64,000 nucleotides of DNA from Phycisphaerales bacterium UBA5793 (GCA_002418285.1 DIDT01000032.1:92184-156183); one strand, 5' to 3'; shown: positions 52,975 through 63,555, counted from the first letter of the stretch. Notes: generated by a model from the letters alone, not told the origin. Translations and numbers: made by a program.

Positions 52975-53502
52975 GTGCCAGGCGATTCCACCACCCCCCT
53001 TGAATTGCTCCTCGAATACGACCGCTGGGCGACGCGGCGACTGCTCGATTGCTGCGCCGACCTCACCGCCGACGAGTTCGGCAGACACTTCGACATGGGG
53101 CTGGGCAATCTCCGCGACACGCTGACCCACATCATCGGCGCCATGCGCCGCTGGATCGATCGCATCAGCGGCGACGCGCTTCGACCGAGCGTCGAAGGCT
53201 CGAACTTCAATGTGTCTCAACTCGTCGAGTTGCATGACACTGTGGCAGCCGCCTTCGCCGCGCGCGCGCAGCGCGTCCTGGCCGATGGATCGTTCAATGA
53301 TCCGATGGTCGTCGAACTCACCGACGACAATGGCGCAAAGCAACGTTTCGAATTCACCAAGGGCTCGGCCATCATGCACGTGCTTGTGCACGGCACCCAC
53401 CATCGTGCTCAGTGCGCGTGGATGCTCCGTCGCGTTCGACCGGACTTTGCCCCGCCGGATATTGACGTCATCGAATGGGCCGTGACTCCCAACATTCACT
53501 AG
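52975..53502 (+). CDS. DinB-family protein directly under the TPP riboswitch
   Basis: 175 residues from GTG 52975, which follows the riboswitch's GGAGGGA segment at about 10-nt spacing. That segment could double as the ribosome site. It shows DinB-bundle features LLEYDRWATRRLLDCCADLT, TLTHIIGAMRRWIDRISGD and VLVHGTHHRAQCAWMLRRV. It is paralogous to the product of 51796. It lies between the TPP riboswitch and thiC (45-base gap to thiC), so both are probably controlled by thiamine diphosphate. A function in thiamine metabolism is inferred from position only. Confidence 0.85.
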   Translation: MPGDSTTPLELLLEYDRWATRRLLDCCADLTADEFGRHFDMGLGNLRDTLTHIIGAMRRWIDRISGDALRPSVEGSNFNVSQLVELHDTVAAAFAARAQRVLADGSFNDPMVVELTDDNGAKQRFEFTKGSAIMHVLVHGTHHRAQCAWMLRRVRPDFAPPDIDVIEWAVTPNIH

Positions 53503-53547
53503 ATCTCAATGCAGCCCGCGCTGCACACTTCAGCCGAAAGGCAGACC

Positions 53548-55503
<1,956 letters not shown>

Positions 55504-55589
55504 TTGACTCTCGCCCTTTCGCCGCCACTATTGTGCAACGCCTCCATGACTTGACGGGCAAATCAGGTCAACCCATAAGGAGGTGCACA

Positions 55590-55694
55590 ATGCAACCACA
55601 ACCGAATCAGAATCAGCGCTGCCATTGCGCCGACGAAGACTGCTTTCGAGCGGTGCTTTTGACGAATTCGATGGTGCCGCCATCGAACCAATGA
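55590..55694 (+). CDS. 34-residue mini-protein coupled to the SEC-C ORF
   Basis: A very short frame with a near-ideal ribosome site: AAGGAGG six bases before ATG 55590. Its product has a Cys-rich core (RCHCADEDCF) and ends at a TGA overlapping the ATG of the next ORF by four bases (ATGA). No family was recognised. The strong initiation signal plus the overlap suggest it is truly translated, either as a small metal-binding peptide or as a leader that couples translation of the next ORF. Confidence 0.55.
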   Translation: MQPQPNQNQRCHCADEDCFRAVLLTNSMVPPSNQ

Positions 55695-55867
55695 GCAAGC
55701 GCCGACGCGGCTACCCCAGCGAGACGCACGTCAAGCGCGGCCGCCGCTCCGTCTCGACGCCCATGGGTGAGAAGGAACTGCTCGAGAAACTCGGCCGCAA
55801 CGACCCATGCCCATGCGGCAGCGGCCTGCGGTTCAAACGATGCTGCCTGCGCTCCGGCCGCTTTTGA
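55691..55867 (+). CDS. Small SEC-C motif protein
   Basis: 58 residues. A basic N-terminal half (KRRRGYPSETHVKRGRRS) is followed by a complete SEC-C zinc-binding motif (GRNDPCPCGSGLRFKRCC). SEC-C motifs bind zinc at the end of SecA or act in small proteins of unknown role. It has no good ribosome site of its own and starts inside the stop of the 34-codon ORF, so translation is probably coupled. Confidence 0.75.
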   Translation: MSKRRRGYPSETHVKRGRRSVSTPMGEKELLEKLGRNDPCPCGSGLRFKRCCLRSGRF

Positions 55868-56015
55868 CGGAGCCAACCGCAGCGAATACCTGCGTGAATA
55901 GCGCCATCGGGGCGAGGTGGAGAATGCCGCCTCGCCCTGCTTTGTCATGCAGACCTATCCTTGTCGCCGCGCAATCCGCGTCGGACCGCGATTCCCTCCG
56001 GGAGCCACGCCAGAC

Positions 56016-56909
56016 ATGCCATCGTTCCGCCTCATCCCTGTCGAGCCCGACCACCTGCCCGAACTCGGCCGCATCTGCTACGAAGCGTTCGCCACGCTGC
56101 AACGCCGGCACAATGCGCCGGTCGACTTCGAGTCCGCCGACGAAGGTCGCATGGTCATCAACCTGCTCGCCAATCGCCCCGACTACATCGGCGTCGCCGC
56201 CATCGAGGAAGACCGCCACGGCAAGCCGACCCTCATCGGATCGAACTTCCTCCAGACCGCCGACGTCGTCGCCGGCCTCGGTCCCATCACCGTCGACCCG
56301 CAATCCCAGTCGCGCGGCGTCGGCCGCGCGCTCATGCAGCACATTATCAAAGAAGCAAAACAGCGCGACCGCCGCGAAGTGCGTCTCTTCCAGGAAGCGA
56401 TCAACATCACATCGCTCTCGCTGTACACGAGTCTTGGCTTCTCATGGGTCGATTCCGCGGCGCTCATGACCCCGCCGCGCCTGCAACCCGGCGAGGCCGT
56501 CAGCGAACTCGGCGTTCGCTCGATGACACCGGCCGATCTCTCCGCCGTGGCCGAACTGAGCGAAGCCACCTACGGCTACAGCCGCGCCGAAGATGCCGCC
56601 ATCTTGCTCAATGTCCCATTCCCCGGCTTCGTGCGCGAGCGCGGCGGCAAGGTTGTCGGCTATTTCATCCCCAGCCTGCTCGGCCACGCGGGCGCACAAA
56701 CCGATGACGATCTCATCGCCATGCTCTCCGTCATGGGGCAGCAGCTCGCCGGCCCACCCGCCAAGTTCATCTGCCCACTCAGCGAAGTCGAACTCTTCCG
56801 CACCCTGCTCGCGCGCGGCGCGCGCGTTCTCAAACTGCTCAACTACATGAGCTACGGTGGCCCCTACAAGCCGCCGCGCGGCAAGTGGCTGCCTTCGATC
56901 CAATGCTGA
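56016..56909 (+). CDS. GNAT-family N-acetyltransferase, two-domain
   Basis: 297 residues. The N-terminal GNAT domain has the acetyl-CoA motif QSQSRGVGRALMQHIIKEAK preceded by LGPITVDP, and LYTSLGFSWV at its end. A second, weaker GNAT-like half begins near residue 165 (ELGVRSMTPADLSAVAELSE) and lacks a clear Q/RxxGxG loop, so it is probably non-catalytic. ATG 56016 (MPSFRLIPVEPDHL) is used. The substrate is unknown. Confidence 0.85.
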   Translation: MPSFRLIPVEPDHLPELGRICYEAFATLQRRHNAPVDFESADEGRMVINLLANRPDYIGVAAIEEDRHGKPTLIGSNFLQTADVVAGLGPITVDPQSQSRGVGRALMQHIIKEAKQRDRREVRLFQEAINITSLSLYTSLGFSWVDSAALMTPPRLQPGEAVSELGVRSMTPADLSAVAELSEATYGYSRAEDAAILLNVPFPGFVRERGGKVVGYFIPSLLGHAGAQTDDDLIAMLSVMGQQLAGPPAKFICPLSEVELFRTLLARGARVLKLLNYMSYGGPYKPPRGKWLPSIQC

Positions 56910-56951
56910 TCAAAGCTCGCGTTGGTCGCAGCAGACCCAAGCGATTCAAAT

Positions 56952-57944
56952 CTAGCGCACCACCTTGATCAGCGCCTGCGTCTTGCGTCCCACCATCGCC
57001 GCCTGTACTCGGATCGCCTGGTACCGCAGCACTCGATCCAGATTCTCAATTACGTACGTGGCCACTCCATCGCCGTCCGCCGTCGCACTGCCGACGAGCA
57101 CCGCGTGGTTGACGTCGAGGGTCACACCCAGGCCGGGAACCTCTGTCGCACCCAGTGGCGCCGTCGTTGCGTAGAAGCTCACCTCGGCGCCCGGTTCCAT
57201 GCGTCTGGCCGTCAGTGTTACAGGCTGGTTCACGTCCGGCGTCGTCATTGCCAGCCTCGCATCCGCCGTCGGCCCGTTGTAGTACGCCCACCACACGAGT
57301 CCCATTTTGTCATAACCAAGCGCGTTGGGGTGAATGTGGTCGGCAAGATCATCCGGCCCCAGATACTCGTGCATCGGCACGAACCGAGCATCAAACCCCG
57401 CGTTCCGCCAGCGACGCACCACACCCGGCGTCAGCGCTGCATATTCCTCGTTAATCTGCGCCTTCTCGGGGTTGTCTGTTCGCAGAATGGTGCTGGCGAC
57501 GTACAGCCGCACATCCGGATCCGTATCGAAAATCGTGCCGATCAATCTCGACAGTCGATGCGCCGTCGTCGGCGCATCCGCCCCCGTCGAAATGTCATTC
57601 GTCCCGATGTGCAGCAGGATTACATCCGGCTCATAGCGCTGCATCCAGTCCACAATGTGATGCTGAATGTTGTACGTCCGCCATCCGCCGTGCCCCTCAT
57701 GATTCGAGTCTGGCAGGTGCGGCCGATCCTTCCCCAGGGCGTTCGAGCCGACAAAGTCGATTGTCACGCCGTGCTCGTTCAGTCGGTTGAACAGCACGGT
57801 GCGATAACCGCCATCCGATCCGTTGGTGATCGAGTCACCCAGCGGCATCAGCCGCGTGATCTGCCCCGTCGCATCCGTCGCCGCATACACGCACACCGCG
57901 AGCGTGAAGATCGCCCCTGCCAACCTGTGAACATGAAATCGCAT
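56952..57944 (-). CDS. Secreted SGNH/GDSL-family hydrolase
   Basis: 330 residues with a signal peptide (RLAGAIFTLAVCVYAATDAT). The SGNH blocks are present: RLMPLGDSITNG (Ser), GHGGWRT (Gly), LLHIGTNDIS (Asn) and DDLADHIHPN (Asp/His). The C-terminal ~80 residues form an extra sheet domain (VTLTARRMEPGAEVSFYATT). It is probably an exported esterase acting on acylated glycans. ATGs at 57950 and 57944 are both in frame behind AGGAGAGG; the latter has better spacing. Confidence 0.87.
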   Translation of the reverse strand: MRFHVHRLAGAIFTLAVCVYAATDATGQITRLMPLGDSITNGSDGGYRTVLFNRLNEHGVTIDFVGSNALGKDRPHLPDSNHEGHGGWRTYNIQHHIVDWMQRYEPDVILLHIGTNDISTGADAPTTAHRLSRLIGTIFDTDPDVRLYVASTILRTDNPEKAQINEEYAALTPGVVRRWRNAGFDARFVPMHEYLGPDDLADHIHPNALGYDKMGLVWWAYYNGPTADARLAMTTPDVNQPVTLTARRMEPGAEVSFYATTAPLGATEVPGLGVTLDVNHAVLVGSATADGDGVATYVIENLDRVLRYQAIRVQAAMVGRKTQALIKVVR

Positions 57945-58130
57945 CAGCATCCTCTCCTGTGTGTGGCGCCACCAGTCGCGCCAGATTGTCCATACGAATG
58001 AACACCGTGAGGGGTTGCCCGTATTCCACCATCCACCACTCGACTCAGCGCCTGATGCAATCTTGAGGCCTTCACCCCGTGTCGAATTCGCATACCCTTG
58101 TCCCACTCACCCGCCACTGCGAGACACACT

Positions 58131-58706
58131 ATGTCTGCACGCACCATCCGACGCTGCGACTGGGCCAGGACCGACCTCTCGATCGCCTACCACGATCAGC
58201 AGTGGGGCGTACCCACGCACGATGACCGCATCCTCTTCGAGTTCCTGATCCTCGAAGGCGCCCAGGCCGGTCTGAGTTGGGAGACCATCCTCAACAAGCG
58301 CGACGGCTATCGACGCGCCTTCGCCGACTTCGACCCCGCACGCGTTGCCCGCTTCACCAAGCGAGACATCACTCGCCTGCTCAAAGACCCCGGCATCGTC
58401 CGCAACCGCCTCAAGATCGATTCCGCCATCACCAACGCGCAGTGCTTTCTCGACGTTCAGAAAGCGCACGGCTCATTCGACGCCTATATCTGGCAGTTCG
58501 TCGATGGCAAGCCCATCCTCAACCGCCACAAAACGCTCAAGGATGTTCCCGCTACGACGGCGCAATCCGACGCCATGAGCAAGGCCCTCAAGAAACGCGG
58601 CTTCCGCTTCGTCGGCTCGACCATCTGCTATGCGTACATGCAGGCCATGGGACTCGTCAACGACCACACTACCGACTGCTTCCGCCACAAGCAACTCCGC
58701 CCATGA
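58131..58706 (+). CDS. tag: DNA-3-methyladenine glycosylase I
   Basis: 191 residues. It removes 3-methyladenine from alkylated DNA. The Tag signature is complete: RRCDWARTDLSIAYHDQQWG, LEGAQAGLSWETILNKRDGY, FDPARVARF, and the C-terminal zinc-binding FVGSTICYAYMQAMGLVNDH followed by TTDCFRH. ATG 58131 is chosen because the family starts close to RRCDW. Its neighbour on the right is convergent. Confidence 0.93.
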   Translation: MSARTIRRCDWARTDLSIAYHDQQWGVPTHDDRILFEFLILEGAQAGLSWETILNKRDGYRRAFADFDPARVARFTKRDITRLLKDPGIVRNRLKIDSAITNAQCFLDVQKAHGSFDAYIWQFVDGKPILNRHKTLKDVPATTAQSDAMSKALKKRGFRFVGSTICYAYMQAMGLVNDHTTDCFRHKQLRP

Positions 58707-58750
58707 CGTGCAGCGTTCCATGTCTGCCGCTCCACGCTTGCGCCTTCGCT

Positions 58751-59623
58751 TCACAATCCTTGGGCCAATAGTGCCATCGCCGCCACGTCCACCAGCGCAT
58801 GCGCGATGGCGCCGGCCGCCACGCTCCCTGTCTTCTCGCGCAGCCAGCCGTATGGCCCCAGCGCCGTCGTCAATCCATGCCACCACGCAAACGTGAACGA
58901 GCCCGCAAAGTAATCCACCGGGTTCAGCGCATGAATCAGTCCGAACAGCAGCGATGCAATCACCAAACCCATCCCAAATCGCACGCCCAGCACCCGCCAC
59001 GGCCGCCCGAACGCCTCATTCAATCGCGACTGCACATACCCGCGAAAGAACACCTCTTCACCGATCCCCGCTCCGATCACCCGCCACGCGACCGCGAGTG
59101 CAATCGGCCCGACCGCCGTGCCGCGATCAAGCGTCATTGCAATCGGTGCCATTAGCACCAGGGCGACGACAACAACACTGACTGCAACCGGCACGCGCCG
59201 CAGCATCCCCGGCCAGCGCTGCACGGTCCACAGCACGAGCGCCACGCATCCCAGCCCGACAGCGCTCACGATCACTGCACTCCACCCCGTCAACTCCACG
59301 GGCCGCAGGGCCACCCCGCACGCCATCACAATCGCGCCGGCAATCGCCATGACGACGAACATCAATACCCCAAGGTTCGCGCTGTCGCGCACCGGCCGAG
59401 CCGTCAAACCCCAGGCGTTTGCCCGCTGCCAATGAATAACCAGCATCGTCACCGTGGCGATGATCATCACCGCGCCCGGCGAGAAGTTCAGCCCCTGCGC
59501 CTGCTCCCACCGCCCGACCGCCGTGAACTTCACCAGCACACGAAACGCCACGTGCGTCATCGCGAACACGGCGAGCACTTCAAGCACCGCCAAGACCCGC
59601 ACTCGAAACGCCGATCGCGCCAT
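58751..59623 (-). CDS. CPBP-family intramembrane metalloprotease
   Basis: 290 residues with about eight membrane helices. The CPBP (Abi/CAAX protease-like) motifs are present: motif 1 IGEEVFFRGYVQSRL with Glu-Glu and Arg, motif 2 LLFGLIHALNPVDYFAGSF, and the late AGAIAHALVDVAAM. Members cleave prenylated proteins or peptides; in bacteria many are linked to bacteriocin immunity or have unknown roles. ATG 59623 follows a short leader. It borders the rearranged region to the right. Confidence 0.88.
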   Translation of the reverse strand: MARSAFRVRVLAVLEVLAVFAMTHVAFRVLVKFTAVGRWEQAQGLNFSPGAVMIIATVTMLVIHWQRANAWGLTARPVRDSANLGVLMFVVMAIAGAIVMACGVALRPVELTGWSAVIVSAVGLGCVALVLWTVQRWPGMLRRVPVAVSVVVVALVLMAPIAMTLDRGTAVGPIALAVAWRVIGAGIGEEVFFRGYVQSRLNEAFGRPWRVLGVRFGMGLVIASLLFGLIHALNPVDYFAGSFTFAWWHGLTTALGPYGWLREKTGSVAAGAIAHALVDVAAMALLAQGL

Positions 59624-59715
59624 CGCACGACGGTAGTGCACTCACCGTACTGCAACCAATTCACATGATGGGCCGTGACGCCCGCATCGCGACACGTTCA
59701 GTGCCAACGTAGGCG

Positions 59716-59882
59716 TCACAACGCGTTTAGCAGCGACGCACGCGTCGCAAACCACCCCCACCGATCGCGACCATTGTTCACGACCACCCGCTGAACGCTT
59801 TTGCGCCTTCGCCTCAGCCCCTGCTCAAATCGATGCACGACGAGTCGGCTGATGGCGCATTCGTTCTGAACAACGGCCCGGA
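59716..59882 (-). pseudogene. Relic of a short conserved protein segment, copy 2
   Basis: The minus strand encodes AVVQNECAISRLVVHRFEQG, then a basic run (LRRRRKSVQRVVVNNGRDRW) and a stop near 59716. The first part matches the relic at 5000-5070, with mostly synonymous differences. The plus strand changes abruptly here to IS3 transposase sequence at ~59869, so the insertion remnant abuts or slightly overlaps this segment. The protein family was not recognised. Confidence 0.4.
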
Positions 59883-60239
59883 GTTCACTTCGAAGGTGGT
59901 GCGGGACTGGCTGAATCGTGTCGGGGTGAAGACCTTGTTCATCGAGCCGGGCAGTCCATGGGAGAACGGGTACGTGGAGAGCTTCAATGGCAAGCTGCGC
60001 GGTGTGCTGCTCAACGGGGAGATCTTCTATACTTTGAGGGAGGCAAAGGTGCTGACCGAACGATGGCGTGTGCACTACAACAGAATCAGGCCGCACTCAT
60101 CACTGGGCTACCGGGCGCCGGCCCCCGAGGCGTTGGCCCCGATGGAGCCGTGCTCCGCTGCGCTGCGCACGCCTCCATCGGGTGTGCATTGCATCGAAGG
60201 ACTAACATAAACACTGGTACGAAACCCGGGGAAAGGTCA
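59869..60239 (+). mobile_element. IS3-family element remnant (3' end of transposase and right end)
   Basis: The frame encodes the C-terminal ~110 residues of an IS3 OrfB transposase: NNGPEFTSKVVRDWLNRVG, LFIEPGSPWENGYVESFNGK, YTLREAKVLTERWRVHYN and RIRPHSSLGYRAPAPE. The last catalytic Glu (the E of VESFNGK) is kept. The N-terminal catalytic part and OrfA are missing, so it cannot move by itself. The stop lies at 60208, and an IS3-like right end (CTAACATAAACACTGGTACG ... GGTCA) ends near 60239. Directly after it the RHS frame resumes, so it appears inserted in, or joined to, the RHS gene. Confidence 0.85.
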
Positions 60240-60250
60240 CCGGATTCGAC

Positions 60251-62059
60251 GTGTCCTACACCAACGACAATCTGGGCCGATTAACCGACGCCACTGAAGG
60301 CACCTGGGGCGGCTCGTCGATCTCCAGCGAGACCCGCAAGCAGACTTGGACGCTCGACCAGGTCGGCAACTGGGACCATGCTCAGCTCGATCTCGACGGC
60401 AACAACAACTACAGCGATACCGGCAATGGCGAGTACGACGACGCCCGCACCCACGACATTGTGAACCAGCTCACCGGCCGCAACACGGACAACACCGGCG
60501 GCGATGAGTTCACCCTCACCTACGACGCCGTCGGCAACATGACCAGCGACGGCGCCGACACCTACATCTATGACGCCTTCGGCCGACTGGTCACGGTGAA
60601 GGACGCGAGCAGCAACACCCTCGCTGATTACACCTACAACGGCCTGGGCTTCCGCAAATCCTACCACGAGGATGAGAACGCCAGCGGGGTCGCCGACGGC
60701 AGCGATCCGACGTACCAGCTCATCTACGACGAGCGTTGGCGGCTCATCGCCGTCTACCGCGATGACGATGACAATCCCAAGGAACTCTTCGCCCACCACC
60801 AGGCCGGCCTTGACGGAGCCGGAGGATCCAGTTACATTGACAGTGTGATCCTGCGTCAGCGTGACCACAACTCGGGCTGGACGAGTGCCGCCGACGGCAC
60901 GCTCGAGCAGCGCCGCTACTACTGCCAGAACTGGCGCGCCGACGTCTCGGCCATCGTGACCAGCGCCGGCGTCATGGTCGAATGGGACAAGTTCAGCGCC
61001 TATGGCATTCCCTTCGGCCTCCCGGCCGGCGACACCAACAGCGACGGGGACTGCGACTCGAGCGATGAGACCGCCATCCACGTCTGGGCCGTGGGCTATG
61101 ACGTGCGCTACGACTACGACCTCGACGGCGACATCGATGGCGATGACGAGACCCTGGCCAACGCGAACAACGCCAGCACGGGCTGGAACGCCCTCTCCTC
61201 AGCCGCCGTCGCCAACCGCGTCAGCTACGCCGGCTACCAGAAGGCCAGTCACCTCGACCTCAATCACGTTCGCCACCGCGTCTACTCCACTGAACTCGGG
61301 CGGTGGACAAGACGTGACTCGATGGAGATTCTCGCTGGTCCCAATTACTATGCATATGCATATGGTGTCCCAGCGTCGTCGACAGATGCATTGGGCTTAC
61401 TGCCCAGCTACAACATGCTTGGGGGTGCCCACGCGGTGACCGCCTCCTCACATTCCTTTACTGCGCTGACCTCGTGGCTAATAGTTCCCTACTCAGGCAG
61501 CTGGCCATGCGGCACCGACACTTCCGGTTGGCTTGTCCAAGAAGTCATATTCCAAGGCGGCGCATACGACATACAAACCCGCGCATCAATTAGAGACTAC
61601 GCGGCCATCATTCCACCGTTCTTAGAAGCTCGCCCGATACTACGTCCCGATATCGCGATTAGCTTTTCCATGTTGCAACCTTATATGCCTTTCCGCACAA
61701 TACTCACCGTGCAGCCCAGTGACGCGTCACAGCTAAGGGATTATTTTTTGGATCCAGCAGCTGGCCACATCGACTCTGGTGCGAATGTGAAGTTCTTTTG
61801 CAAGTCTTCGATCTCTGGAGACACTCCCGAAGGGTGGTCACGCGATATGAAACATCCTTCGCATGGGGGTCTGTACCACCTGCGACCGTTTCCGTCGTGG
61901 TGGGGAACTTCAAGTCCCATATGGCGATTTCATACGGTTGACTTCTGGCTGAACTCGCCTTCAGACTTCTCTGCGCGTTCGGTAGCATCGCCGTATTGGC
62001 CAGGATTCCACTGGTGCGAAACTTCAGATACTTTGCATCCCAAGTGTGGCGGGACGTGA
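60251..62059 (+). CDS. RHS-repeat protein, 5'-truncated, with dockerin-like calcium loops and a variable tip
   Basis: 602 codons visible from GTG 60251, but the true 5' part was lost at the IS junction. RHS/YD repeats are seen (LTYDAVGNMTSDGADTYIYD, AFGRLVTVKD). An insert at residues ~258-300 has two calcium-binding loops, DTNSDGDCDSSDE and DYDLDGDIDGDDE, like a dockerin type I module. The hyper-conserved RHS end follows (RVYSTELGRWTRRD, GPNYYAYAYG, STDALGL), then a ~220-residue tip of different composition and lower GC (DTSGWLVQEVIFQGGAYDIQ). Full-length RHS proteins are much longer. The tip may be a toxin domain (inference). Expression of the fragment is doubtful. Confidence 0.85.
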   Translation: MSYTNDNLGRLTDATEGTWGGSSISSETRKQTWTLDQVGNWDHAQLDLDGNNNYSDTGNGEYDDARTHDIVNQLTGRNTDNTGGDEFTLTYDAVGNMTSDGADTYIYDAFGRLVTVKDASSNTLADYTYNGLGFRKSYHEDENASGVADGSDPTYQLIYDERWRLIAVYRDDDDNPKELFAHHQAGLDGAGGSSYIDSVILRQRDHNSGWTSAADGTLEQRRYYCQNWRADVSAIVTSAGVMVEWDKFSAYGIPFGLPAGDTNSDGDCDSSDETAIHVWAVGYDVRYDYDLDGDIDGDDETLANANNASTGWNALSSAAVANRVSYAGYQKASHLDLNHVRHRVYSTELGRWTRRDSMEILAGPNYYAYAYGVPASSTDALGLLPSYNMLGGAHAVTASSHSFTALTSWLIVPYSGSWPCGTDTSGWLVQEVIFQGGAYDIQTRASIRDYAAIIPPFLEARPILRPDIAISFSMLQPYMPFRTILTVQPSDASQLRDYFLDPAAGHIDSGANVKFFCKSSISGDTPEGWSRDMKHPSHGGLYHLRPFPSWWGTSSPIWRFHTVDFWLNSPSDFSARSVASPYWPGFHWCETSDTLHPKCGGT

Positions 62060-62088
62060 TCGGCATACCTTGATAGGCGAGTGACCAA

Positions 62089-63081
62089 ATGATGCCTGCT
62101 CTCAATACAGTGGTGCCGATACTGATGATGGCGTTTGTGGCAAGCTGCTTTGCCCTTGTGTTCAGGAAGTTCTGGAGTCGGCATTGTCGTCGCAGATCTG
62201 GCCGGTGCATGTTTTGTGGCTACGACCTGCGAGGCCACATACATGAGCCTCATCTACCATGTTCCGAATGCGGGGCAAAACGAGTCCAATTTCGGTTCCA
62301 AAGGCTCATCCTTCTATCAAGTGGTATGGGAGCCGCCTTGTCGGTTGTGTTCCTTGCGATTCAGATAAAACATGCTTCAGTGATTTGGTTTCGCTCCCAA
62401 TCTCCGGCACCGGCCGTAGGAACCTCGTCCGGCTTTTCTTCCGCGGCGTCAAAGATGTTCGCTGAAGCACGGATGGCCGTGCGAAGAGATTGGCAAACAT
62501 GGCCAGAAGAATACGATGCATCGGTGCGAAGTCCGATGGTTCGCGCCGGCCAGCCCGAAGACGGACCGTTTCGGAGAGCCACTCGAAGAGAAAATACATT
62601 GCGGAGGGTTGCCGTCTCGGGCGATGGAGTCGAAGATGAACTTAGCGCCGTATTCCTGCCATGCCTCGCGCGCTGCGATTTGCGTTGGGGAGACGCCGGA
62701 CGCGGAGAACTAGCGACTAGGCTTCTGCCACCCCTGCTGGATACGCTGAGTTTGCGGGTTATTGTTGAAAGCATCGAGGTGGGTGGTCGACCCCTAGACA
62801 TCGAATCTCGCAACGAATCTTGGCTGCTGCCTGGAGTTCGAGGGAATAGCACCGCCAGTGGATCTCGTCTTGGTGATCCGTCTGGAGGTATGTTTGCTGG
62901 TGCGGCGATCGACTATAATATTGTCCTGAAAACAGCTGCCTCTGAAGATGATCTGTCTCTGGAGCCAGCTCCCGTAGTTGTGATATGGAGAGTCGAAGTC
63001 GTTGATAATGGGAAATCGATTGTGACTGGCAGAGTAAAGAATACATTTATTCAGCAGGGAAGAAAACGGGACCGGTACTAA
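62089..63081 (+). CDS. Membrane protein with planctomycete-type zinc ribbon, next to RHS tip
   Basis: 330 residues. Two hydrophobic segments near the N-terminus (VVPILMMAFVASCFALVF and LILLSSGMGAALSVVFLAIQ) flank a zinc ribbon, CMFCGYDLRG...LPCSECGAKR, a pattern typical of planctomycete membrane proteins. The remaining ~210 residues are extracytoplasmic or cytoplasmic and unassigned. Base composition is lower in GC than the window average, like the RHS tip 30 bases upstream. It could be an immunity protein for the tip, but nothing in its sequence proves that. Confidence 0.65.
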   Translation: MMPALNTVVPILMMAFVASCFALVFRKFWSRHCRRRSGRCMFCGYDLRGHIHEPHLPCSECGAKRVQFRFQRLILLSSGMGAALSVVFLAIQIKHASVIWFRSQSPAPAVGTSSGFSSAASKMFAEARMAVRRDWQTWPEEYDASVRSPMVRAGQPEDGPFRRATRRENTLRRVAVSGDGVEDELSAVFLPCLARCDLRWGDAGRGELATRLLPPLLDTLSLRVIVESIEVGGRPLDIESRNESWLLPGVRGNSTASGSRLGDPSGGMFAGAAIDYNIVLKTAASEDDLSLEPAPVVVIWRVEVVDNGKSIVTGRVKNTFIQQGRKRDRY

Positions 63082-63128
63082 GGGCAAGAAGACCGGACTG
63101 GTATGCTCCGTAGAAAACCTCTTGGATG

Positions 63129-63300
63129 TTACCTGAGGATCATGATGTTGTGGGTGAGCACTTTGAGCGCCATGGTTTGGTTCTGCGCGCGTCGGGTGAC
63201 GGCCTGCAGACAGTCGCCCTGCCGCCGCTTGATCATGCTCATGCCCGTCTCCGCCTGCCACCTCTGGCCGCAGGCCCTCGTTGAGAAATGTCGTCTCATT
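63129..63300 (-). pseudogene. Transposase relic (DDE type, C-terminal end)
   Basis: The minus-strand frame ends in a segment typical of an IS4/IS5-like transposase C-terminus: GQRWQAETGMSMIKRRQGD, then MALKVLTHNIMI, with the Glu of the DDE triad present. The sequence upstream in the same frame (past ~63300) is unrelated repeat-derived reading, so only about 55 codons survive. Confidence 0.65.
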
Positions 63301-63386
63301 CGTGTGCGGAAGTGACCGCTGGGTGCGCGACTCGTCAGTCGCCCGATCTTCGGCGGGATGATCGAACGAATGCCCGGTTTGGAAGC

Positions 63387-63555
63387 GGCAGGACCCCGCA
63401 AGTTCCGGCAGCCTCGCACGCCTCCCGGAAGCACCCCGAGAATCCGGCGAGCATGCCCGGCAAGGCGGGAGCACTCCCACGCTCTCGCGTGCATCCCCAG
63501 GTGTGCGGCAGCACTCCGAGAGCCGCGGCAGCATGCCGCGAGTGTCGCGGGGCAC
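63387..63555. repeat. Degenerate tandem array of ~20-bp units
   Basis: About eight and a half head-to-tail units of 19-21 bases starting at 63387, 63407, 63427, 63446, 63467, 63487, 63507, 63527 and 63547. Examples are GGCAGCACTCCGAGAGCCGC and GGCAGCATGCCGCGAGTGTC. The approximate consensus is GGCAGCAyyCCgmgAgnnyC. The unit length is not a multiple of three, so the array is unlikely to encode a repeat protein. It lies between a transposase relic and an RHS relic. Confidence 0.75.

Noticed and set aside
63387..63555. The tandem array considered as a CRISPR
   Set aside because: Units are 20 bp without alternating unique spacers and vary in sequence, and no cas genes are present.
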